Of a stretch of DNA of 64,000 nucleotides, positions 55,906 to 64,000 are shown in pieces. Numbering within the stretch: position 1 is the first letter of the stretch; each line of letters begins with the position of its first letter. Location of the stretch: positions 336,224 through 400,223 of the forward strand of contig JAMZAV010000364.1 of NCBI GenBank assembly GCA_024449915.1, in the 5' to 3' direction. The stretch comes from Sweltsa coloradensis. Its lineage: Eukaryota; Arthropoda; Insecta; Plecoptera; Chloroperlidae. Both the position numbers and the translations under genes were made by a program. The notes under the pieces are model-generated. The model worked only from the letters and a program-made list of their open reading frames with translations. It searched no databases and had not been told where the DNA came from.

Positions 55906-57676
55906 TAGCGAGATTAAAGTGCTGCTCGAATCTCGCTCGATCTCGAGATCATACTGCTCGGAAAAACGAGTCTCGCTCGATCTCAATCTCAAATTGCTCG
56001 AAAAAATCTAGTCTCGAGATATCTCCGTCACGAACCACGGTGGTCGTAATTATGCGGGACCTTGCGTTATGCGACGTGGTAAAGTAATATTTATTCCCCG
56101 ATTTTTGCGTAATAATTTCTTATTGCCATGCCACATTGTCGAGAAATCTCTAGGCCTAGACGAGCTAGGCCTAGGCCAAAGGCTGTAGGCCTAGGCCTAA
56201 CAGAGTCCCGGTTCCATTCCGTGATCGGAGCTTTGATAAACCCGCAGATCGGAGGCCTAGGGCCTACTAACAAATGACGCATAAAATAGGCTTCACTTTA
56301 AAACACTTTCCTCTAGAGAAGTTCTACAGAACGAAAGCTAGGCTAGGTACTTCTAGTACTAGCATACACCCAATAAGTGACAACAAGACATCCATCTACA
56401 TTTTATTTTAGGCCTAGTCGAAATTTCACAAATTCGTTGCCAACGCGCATGCGTCTGTCGACGCGCACACAGATCGCGCATTTGACTGGTCACTGGTAGC
56501 ACACTCTATCGAGCGAGCTACTGAACTGAAGCGTGATTTGTGAAGTTGGCGGTAGAGAGCAGAGAGCGCTTTATCGACTCGTTATCGACTCTAGCGGAGA
56601 AACTACTTTATCGGTTTTTCTTACGACATTCCTATCTCGTTGCGACTGAGGTCACTGCCAGGTGTTGTTACTTACTAGGAAAACGCTCAGTTGGACGCGT
56701 TGTTGAGCGAGCACCGGTACGTGCAACATGACCCGAGTACGACATTCCCATAAGGCCCACCACACAGTGTAGGCCTAACTGGATATTGACATTGTACACT
56801 TTATACTATTCCAACATCTTTGCATTGTTCTAATTCACGTCATGCCTTCTAAAGTGTATCTTTGTATCTTCACTGCCTCCTTAATTTTAACATCATTTTC
56901 GAAATATGATGACCAATAAGTCTTTAAGGTCTTAACCGATTTAGCTGAAAATTAGGAAATAGGAGAGAATGTTGTACTTATTGACCCTGCAAAATTTCAT
57001 AATGATCGGTACATTTTTATTTTTTTATTTTATTTTTTATTTTTTATAACCAACGATCGGATTTTGTTCAAAAACTATACAGCAACCCGCCTAGGTGGTA
57101 TGTACATGTGTGCAAAATTTCAGGTTGATCAGAGAAACGGTGCGACCTGTACCAAAGCAGTAACAGAAAAAAAAAAAAAAAAAAAAAAACAGACATTCGA
57201 GCCATAAGAGTCAAGTGGAGACGCTCGCTTCGCTCGCTCAATTAAATATTTTCACTATCAAATTAATGTGATTAATAAACTAATAAAGTTAGAAACAAAA
57301 ATTATATTTCATTCAACATGTAGCCTAGGACCTCTGCCATAGATAGTCTAGGGCTAGGCCTTGGCTACTGCACGCCTAGGCCCTAGGCCCCTATGCACTG
57401 AACTGAGAAATGTTGTTTACTTTTTAAATATTATTTTTAAGTAGGCCCTAGGCCTATTTTTTACTTTTGAAGCCGCCTAGGCCTAATTATTTTGTGTAGG
57501 CGATTCTTTCTTTCTGGTCCTACAACAATTTCAGTGCGCTCGATCTCGCTCGATTTCGCTCGACCTCGCTTGATCTCGGATCTCGCTCGATCTCGAATCT
57601 CGCTCGAGATTCAAGATTTTTTTCAAATTCTCGCTCGATCTCGCTCGACTTAAAAAATCCCTGCTCGCACAGCCCT
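55906..57676. mobile_element. hAT-like element, family J, with nested Helitron-like element
   Basis: Flanked by ACCTACCATA at 55898-55907 and 57677-57686 (overlapping the ends; an 8-10 bp duplication). Subterminal zones are arrays of CTCGCTCGATCTCG. The right end GAGCAGGGATT.../TAGGGCTGTGCG type is clear; the left end is altered. The core is rich in TAGGCCTA. A family Y Helitron-like element interrupts it. Confidence 0.7.
56675..57241 (-). mobile_element. Helitron-like short element, family Y
   Basis: Minus strand: TTGAGCGAGCGAAGCGAGCG from 57241 after A, ending CTGAGCGTTTTCCTAG at 56675 before T. Partner GCTCGCTCAA precedes CAACGCG, and the hairpin is AACGC/GCGTT. Same plan as H1/H2, but the terminal motif and its partner have both changed. 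Confidence 0.8.
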
Positions 57677-57711
57677 ACCTACCATACTAATTAACGCAGT
57701 ACACAATATAC

Positions 57712-57712
<1 letters not shown>

Positions 57713-57749
<37 letters not shown>

Positions 57750-58935
57750 CTTGTAGATGGAGCGACTGTGGTATAATCAACTAGGGCTGGTTATTACTTG
57801 ATTGCTCGTTTTTGTTACATGTTGTTTTCTCCGTGCCACCCACAGCCTTATATTTCCCCGCTATTGGATGGATTACAAAATCATAAGTGACAATAGATAT
57901 CAATTTACAGTCTCAACAAGTCTTCATTTATGACTACAGTTGATTATAGTAGAAAATTAAATTATGGTACACAACTCTTAAAGTTGTTTTAATCTTAAGT
58001 GAATTGCTTGCTTGCTTCAGATTGCTAATTGTTATGATGGATAAAGCAATATAATTGGATGAGCAAAGCGAAGACTTCAATTTAACTGCCCCCCCCCCCC
58101 CCCCCCCAGAAAAAAATTCGCTGTTTTTTTTCTGTCTTGTTTGTTTGCGCTCTACCGGTCAAACGGCATAATATGCCATATTATGTGCATATTATGCGAT
58201 CTTGGTGAAAATTGGAGGGGACCTTCGAAATCTCTGAACTTAGACCCGCCACGTTTTTCGGTATTATCATAGAAATATTTCTCATGAATATCGTACTTTT
58301 ACGATTTTTTTTGATTTTCGATTCAATATTTTCGTGATATTTGGGCCGATTCTGACCAGACGGGTGGGGCTACAATGTTTATATTTTACATGGACATTAA
58401 GGTTATGGTGATGTTTTGCCTTTTGAAAGAAAAAGTTAAAAAGTTAGCCAGAATCCATAGAATAAAGGTTTTAATGAGCTTTTTTGGGTATATAATAACA
58501 ATTAACAAGTAACAATAGTAACTTGACAACAATCACCTACAATACATTCAAAAAGCACTTGCAAAAGTAAAGAGATCCCATGCAAACTAAAAACTGACAA
58601 AAAAGCTCATCCATCAACGTGATTAAAAAAAGCGTTCGCGAAGTGGCCTAGTTAAAACATTTCACCAGTGTTAACTCTAGTCTTGAAAGTGTTCAAAGAT
58701 CTGCCCAAATGGGTAGAATGGCTGACTAATGTCATACAATGCTTTCATTTCATTGTTGGCACTAGTTGAGGCTGCTTTATTTTGTAATCCATCCATGAAC
58801 TTGTGAGTGATGAGTGCAATATACTTTGTGCCTGAAACTTGATTACGTACATAAAGAGCATCGTGTATGTAGGGCCTACACTGTACAGTATATTTGAAAG
58901 ATTTTAGACGAGGTCTATCAATCTCGTCTATCGTT
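57713..58935. repeat. Local duplication, copy 1, containing an H1 element
   Basis: Begins with a (CA)n tract (57713-57748) then AGCTTGTAGATGGAG. Matches 60519-61090 through GTTGTTTTCTC, GATCTGCCCAA, GTTGGCACTAGTT and TTTTGTAATCCATCCATGAA. Copy 2 lacks the H1 element and its surroundings. Confidence 0.8.
58055..58651 (+). mobile_element. Helitron-like short element, family H1 (copy f)
   Basis: Starts TTGGATGAGCAAAGCG after A and ends GCGTTCGCGAAGTGGCCTAG before T. H1 body with a long H2-type tail. A run of 19 C lies at 58089-58107. Confidence 0.85.
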
Positions 58936-59424
58936 GAGACGTTTGTCCCCTAAGGAATGTATGCTACATATTAATAGCACTCAATCAAAAATTAAAATCA
59001 TTGATCTAGGCCTATTGAGGGATTAACTCACAAGTGTTGCACCTTATTAAGAACAAATTTCTAATAACGTATTCATATTATAATAACTTTTGATTGGTTA
59101 AATTGTGCTAATAGGGTTTTTAATGATTTTTTATCCATTTATTACTTGCAGGTCAATATTAGGACTAGATGGGCAGTCCTATGGGTCTATCATGACTTTT
59201 GAATTGAAATTACCTTCTTATCAAAATAATACTACTTTTTTAAATTTACATGTTGGTCGTTGACCATGCCATCAATCAAGTCAATTTCAGAAAACGTTTA
59301 GCAATTTTGTTTCACAAATAGAAATTGGCGCACGCTAAGGTCTGTATGTATTCCTTGGTGGGCTCTATTAGACCAGAACCCAAGTAGGAAAACCCTCCCC
59401 CCCCCTGCGGAGAAATGGAGACCA

Positions 59425-60518
59425 ATATGTTATGTTAGGGTGGTTATTTTGGAGTAGAAATCCACTTGTTGGCCAGTTGGCCAGTGGTGGGTGCGGGGTA
59501 CAGGGGTGCCCAAAGGGTCAATTGTGCTGTTTTTTTACTGTTTTTATTTTTTTAAGGCCAAACCGTTGAACAAAATAGATTTTTGATTTTTGATTTGTGT
59601 AAGGAATGACAAATAGCATTTTATCCATATTTTTATTTTTTGTATGTAGGCTACCGGAAATAGCTTTTATGAGTTTTCCAAAATCAAAGTCAAAATGGCC
59701 CCAAATTGCCCATTTTGGTAAAAACTGATATATTATGTAAGGGTGAATATTTTTTAGTAGAAATTCACTTGTTGGCCAGTGGTGGATGCGGCGTACAGGG
59801 GCGCCCAAAAAGTAAATTTTGGGGATAATTTTCAACTGTTTTTATTTTTTAATACCAAATCGTTGAACAAAATCTATTTTAGGCTTAAGATTCGTGTGAG
59901 GATTTGAAAATAGAATGTTAAGCATATTTTTATTTTCTCGTATATCCCGGAAATAACAATTTTGAGTTTTCCAAAATCAAAGTCAAAATGGCCCCAAATT
60001 GCCCGTTTTGGTTAAAACTGATATATTATGTAAGGGTGAATATTTTAAAGTAGAAATACACTTGTTGGCCAGTGGTGGATGCAGCGTACAGTGGCGTCCA
60101 AAAAGTAAAATTTGGGGATGATTTTCAACTGTTTTTGTTTTTTTAATGCCAAATCATTGAACAAAATCTATTTTGGGCTTTGGATTCGAGTGAGGATTTG
60201 AAAATAGAACGTTAAGCATATTTTTATTTTTTCCCTATGTCCCGGCAATAACAATTTTGAGTTTTCCAAAATCAAAGTCAAAATGGCCCCCAATTGTCCG
60301 TTTTGGTTAAAACTGATAGATTATGTTCAGGTGGTTATTATTTAGTAGAAATTTACTTGTTGGCCAGTTGGCCAGGCGTTGATGCGGCGTACAGGGGTGT
60401 CCAAATAGTAAATTTTGGGTATGATTTTCAACTGTTTTTATTTTTTTAGTGCCAAATCGTTGAACAAAATCTTCTTTGGGCTTTAGATTCGTGTGAGAAT
60501 TTGAAAATAGAATGTTAA
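59425..60518. repeat. Tandem repeat, about four units of roughly 295 bp
   Basis: GTTGGCCAG recurs at about 59468, 59771, 60064 and 60359. Each unit contains CAAAGTCAAAATGGCC, TTTTCAACTGTTTTT and GTTGAACAAAATC. Units differ by several percent. Open frames on the minus strand are periodic by-products. Confidence 0.9.
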
Positions 60519-61090
60519 GCACACACACACACACACACACACACAGCTTGTAGATGGAGTGAACTGTAGAACTAGAGGGCTGGCTGTTTCTTGATTGCTC
60601 TTCTTCGTTCCATGTTGTTTTCTCAGTGCCACCCGCAGCCGTCTGTTCCCGGTTATTGGATGGATCACAAAATCATGACAATGGATTTCCATTTACTTAC
60701 CAGTACCAAGTCTTCAATTGTCACTACAGTTATTTATAGGAAATTGAAATTACTTTACACGACTCTTGAATTTGTTCCGATTTGAAGTGAATTGCTCGCT
60801 TGCGTTAACTCTAGTTTAAAAATTATTGAAAGATCTGCCCAAGTGGGTTGAATGGCTGACTCAATGTCGTACAAATACAGTGCTTTCATTTAATCGTTGG
60901 CACTAGTTTAGCAACTGAACGAGTGAAGATATAAAATATTAGCTCCTTTATTTTGTAATCCATCCATGAACTTGAGAGTGATGTGCGCAATCCTTTACGC
61001 CGGAAACTTATTCACATAAACAGCATCATGTATGTGTACTGTGTGGGGCCTACACTGTAAAGTATTTTTAAAAGATTTCAGTTGAAATCA
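60519..61090. repeat. Local duplication, copy 2
   Basis: (CA)n tract at 60519-60546 and AGCTTGTAGATGGAG as in copy 1, then parallel sequence to about 61090. The 295-bp array lies between the copies. Confidence 0.8.
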
Positions 61091-61214
61091 AAATCATGAA
61101 TACCTTTTAATTTACATGTTGATTTACATGACGGTGCCATCGATTGTCAATTTCTTACAACTTTATCAATTTTGTTTCACAAATAGGCATGCTTAGCAAA
61201 AAGAAGACTGTAGG

Positions 61215-61507
61215 GCAGGGGTCGGTAACCTTTTTTTGTCTTAGGAGCCAATTTTATAGAAAATTTGAAAGTGATTGCTAGTTGGAGCCGAAGTAGGATA
61301 TTTGAAAAATAATTACATCATATAACAAAAATTTGATTGTTATAGAGTAGGCCTACAAATGCAAAAAACAAAAAAAATTATCCTAATTTAACAAAAATGA
61401 TTTTGCAATGGAACTTGAAGAAGTAAAGCATGCCCATGCATACTAAAACCTTTAAAAAAAGCTCATCCATCAACGCGACTAAAAAAAAAGTTCGCGAAGC
61501 GGCCTAG
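61215..61507 (+). mobile_element. hAT end fragment and H1 tail fragment
   Basis: 61219-61350 begins CAGGGGTCGGTAACCTTTTT, a common hAT 5' end, with no matching 3' end. 61385-61507 is an H1 3' piece with AAAGCTCATCCATCAACGCG and a long tail ending GCGGCCTAG. Confidence 0.65.
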
Positions 61508-61949
61508 TGTATTAAATAATACACTGTTGTTGTTGAGTGAAGATGATAATATTCATATATTATTTATAGGTACTATATTTTATGAATAGAAGTAAAACCT
61601 TTTATTTCCGTAGGCCTACAAGATTGCTGTTTATGTCAATAGTTTTTAATCTCTCACATAAATCCAAGGTGGTGGCATTTTAATCCCTAATCATGGTCAA
61701 TTGCAAATTACGTCAGGCTTTCAAACATTTTCTCGTTACAATAATCCTAGATTTACTGATACCATGATTTGCAAGTGGCCCTGGTTGTATGCATTGTTCT
61801 CTAAGGCAGCTCTCTCGATTGTATCATGTACCACTGACATACTTGCAATCAAAAATAGGTCTGTTCAATTTGGCTACAACAATAAACTCAATCTAGGTAG
61901 GCCTAACCTAATGGTATAGTACATGATAATGTCAGTGTTCCTCATAGTT

Positions 61950-63003
61950 AGTTAGTTCATAGTTCAGTTCTTTATTGTACATAGGTATTATGTGTGATAA
62001 CACTTATACATGGTACATGGTCAGCAAATTATTGGTTACAGTAAACATTTACAGTAAAGCATTAGCTTACACGGTAATACAATTAAAATTACATTCAAAT
62101 TCGCTTTTGAGCTAACACAGATGGCTATCACAGATACAGATGAACATGCTTAAAATAAAATAAAATGGTGATAAGAGAAGAACTGACTGGCACAAGGTTA
62201 GTGTTCAAATAAGTCATTAATGCTGTAAAAAGCCCTTGTGGTTAAAAAGTTTTTTAAAGTATTCCTAAAATCGCGTGAGTTTTCAATTTCGTAATAGGGT
62301 TTAGGAAGAATATTATAAATCTTTGCGCCGAGGAAGTCTGGACTCTTTTGAGTTAACTCTAATCTGCGAGGCAGGACTTGTACATTCTCACGGTTCTGGT
62401 GTGAGGCTGTGGATGTTGCTGTAATTTTGAGTCTCCCCAGGTTAGACTTATGGGGGCAGGCGACTTCCAGGATGTAAAGGCTGGCAACTGTTAAGAATTT
62501 ATTTTGATACAAAAACTGCCGACATGATTGCCTATTGCTAACTTGAAGTAAAATTCTGATTGCTTTTTTTTGAAGGATAAAATCTTATTAAAATTGCGAA
62601 AGAAGAAGAGCCCCATAGTAATATCCCGGGTATCTTATAAGCGATTCAAAGTAGGCATGGTAAACCAAAGTGCTGCTTCAAGTGAGATACATTGTCTAAT
62701 GACCCTAATTGCATAGCAAGCTCTGCTCAGTCTACTAGTAATTTGTCTGTATGAGATTGCCATTACAAGCTGTTGCAATACAGAGACCAAGAAAGTCGAG
62801 CTCGTCACACCTGCGACAATAGAATGCCATTTACCCAAACGGGAAAAATACATTTGGGGTGTCCTGGTAGCTTGATGTGGATGCAAAGACATAAGGTGAG
62901 TTTTCTCTGCATTCATAACAAGGCTCTTCCTGCTTATCCAATTGGAAATGCGGCAAGTGGCTTGATTGGCCATTTCGGTCAAAGCATCAAACAACCACAA
63001 CAT
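61950..63003 (-). pseudogene. LINE ORF2 3' part and tail
   Basis: Minus strand. 63003-62635 reads ISNWISRKSLVMNAEKTHLM, the region just after the RT active site, then degenerates. 62512-62198 reads YQNKFLTVASLYILEVACPH, LELTQKSPDFLGAKIYNILP and FRNTLKNFLTTRAFYSINDL, the typical LINE C-terminus. The tail to about 61950 contains AATAAAGAACTGAAC and ends in AACTAACTAAC repeats, marking the 3' end. Confidence 0.8.
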
Positions 63004-63384
63004 TGAATTAGTTACAAAATAGCAACATGTAGCCAGTTATTGATTGCAGCAGCATGAAGTACAAAATAGATGAGTTCGAGGTAAAGAGCAATGAAGTTGA
63101 AAATATATGGCATTTTAACACCTTGCGAGGGCGGGGATCTGTAGGTGGGAAAAGAACCATAAGGCCCACCCGATGGGCAACTTTTAAAATCACAAGGAGT
63201 TTATTAAGTCTGTGAGGTAAGCTGTGCATCTGTAAGTAATTTGGTTTTCCTAAGAATTTGATTCATGGTGGTACTATTTATAGGCCAGTCACCGTAGACA
63301 TAAAAATCGCGTTAGGTCGCAAAAAATTGCATAGTTCTAATATCTAGTATCTATATATCTAATATAATATAGGGTAGTATCCAG

Positions 63385-63712
63385 GGCTTTATCCACAACG
63401 CATTTCGTCCTTCTGGGACTCATCAGGCAGATGGCATAACCAAACCTGTGGTAGGGCCACGCAAGAAGCAAATTCTGCATGCATGTTGTCATCATCAGCA
63501 AGGTTACTTCACACACCATTCATACTGGGGCACACCGTCAGCACAAACAGTAAGGGGGCTTCCCTCCCAACTCTAGTGCTCGGGAGACAAAACATCCATG
63601 ACTCAAAATTAAATAGCTGCAGTTGTCATCAGCAGGTGAAAAGTTTTTTGCTCCCAGCCCTCAGGCTGGAATTTATGTTCTCTTGCTTTCCCAACCTGTC
63701 AACCCCAATTTA
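63385..63712 (+). repeat. Interspersed repeat of family Z, rearranged
   Basis: CGCATTTCGTCCTTCTGGGA, AAATTCTGCATGCATG, CTGCAGTTGTCATCAGCAGG and CCCAACCTGTCAACC are shared with 28835-29245 and 32001-32170. One half is in inverted order relative to those copies. Confidence 0.55.
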
Positions 63713-64000
63713 ACTAGGTTACTAGACGATAGGCATTTTTCACACTAGAACCTAAATATGACTGTTTTATTATTCAGTAGCAAAATAAGGTAATAATTAC
63801 GTTTTTTCTGCTAAATTAGAGTCAAATCGGGAACTTTTCTCAATTTCTGTAAGTTTACTCAAAATAGAAATTTATTTTACAATTGACTAGAAATCAACAT
63901 TCGTTTAATTAACGTAATATTTGGACCATGACAGTTGAAATATTTTTATCGAAATGCCTAGCTATTCCAATAGTAACTTTATATGCCAAATTTTTTGGTC

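Noticed and set aside
59518..60692. Open frames of 69-105 residues with similar proteins
   Set aside because: They arise from the periodic 295-bp tandem repeat and the CA tract on the minus strand.

Overview
The window looks like non-coding, transposon-saturated DNA from an animal nuclear genome. Genes are split into short exons by introns of up to about 10 kb. There are CR1/L2-type and other non-LTR retrotransposon fragments, a tRNA-derived SINE, many hAT and PIF/Harbinger-like short elements, and a very high density of the palindromic word TAGGCCTA. A marine invertebrate, most likely a deuterostome, fits best. That placement is inference; no rRNA, mitochondrial or diagnostic gene is present to settle it. 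There are no operons, CRISPR arrays or bacterial signals.

Layout. 1-3.6 kb: one retrotransposon reverse-transcriptase (RT) fragment cut by a TIR element and by a Helitron-like element, the latter itself carrying a MITE. 4-10 kb: four hAT elements, two of them nested, each with a readable 8-bp target-site duplication. 10.3-27.4 kb (+): the last four coding exons and 3'UTR of a host gene for an R/S/G-rich protein, tentatively like the C-terminus of SAFB/SLTM RNA-binding proteins. Its introns hold hAT elements, two long inverted repeats, Helitron-like elements and SINEs. 27.5-32.5 kb: a LINE zinc-knuckle fragment, Helitron-like elements and retroposons. 33.0-33.2 kb (-): one cysteine-rich exon of an unknown gene. 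33.3-39.4 kb: small inverted-repeat elements, several inside one another. 39.7-46.2 kb: two LINE copies pointing away from each other, interrupted by one TIR element and several Helitron-like elements. 46.2-48.6 kb: a cluster of Helitron-like elements. 51.2-54.4 kb (+): three similar exon-like units with good splice sites, possibly a tandemly duplicated exon. 55.9-61.1 kb: a hAT element with a nested Helitron-like element, a 295-bp tandem repeat and a local duplication. 62-63 kb (-): a decayed LINE 3' end.

Most interesting pattern. At least four families of short non-autonomous elements share one build. They insert between A and T without target duplication, begin TT plus a short terminal motif, and carry the reverse complement of that motif near the 3' end. 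The motif is followed by a hairpin (AACGC...GCGTT) and end in CCTAG. The 5' terminal motif and its internal 3' partner change together between families, while the hairpin and CTAG end stay. This combines Helitron (A|T, CTRR end, 3' hairpin) and Helentron/HINE (asymmetric terminal inverted repeat) features.

Stretches where I see nothing assignable are listed as 'other'. All exon calls rest on open frames, splice sites and phase agreement read by eye; no similarity search was possible.
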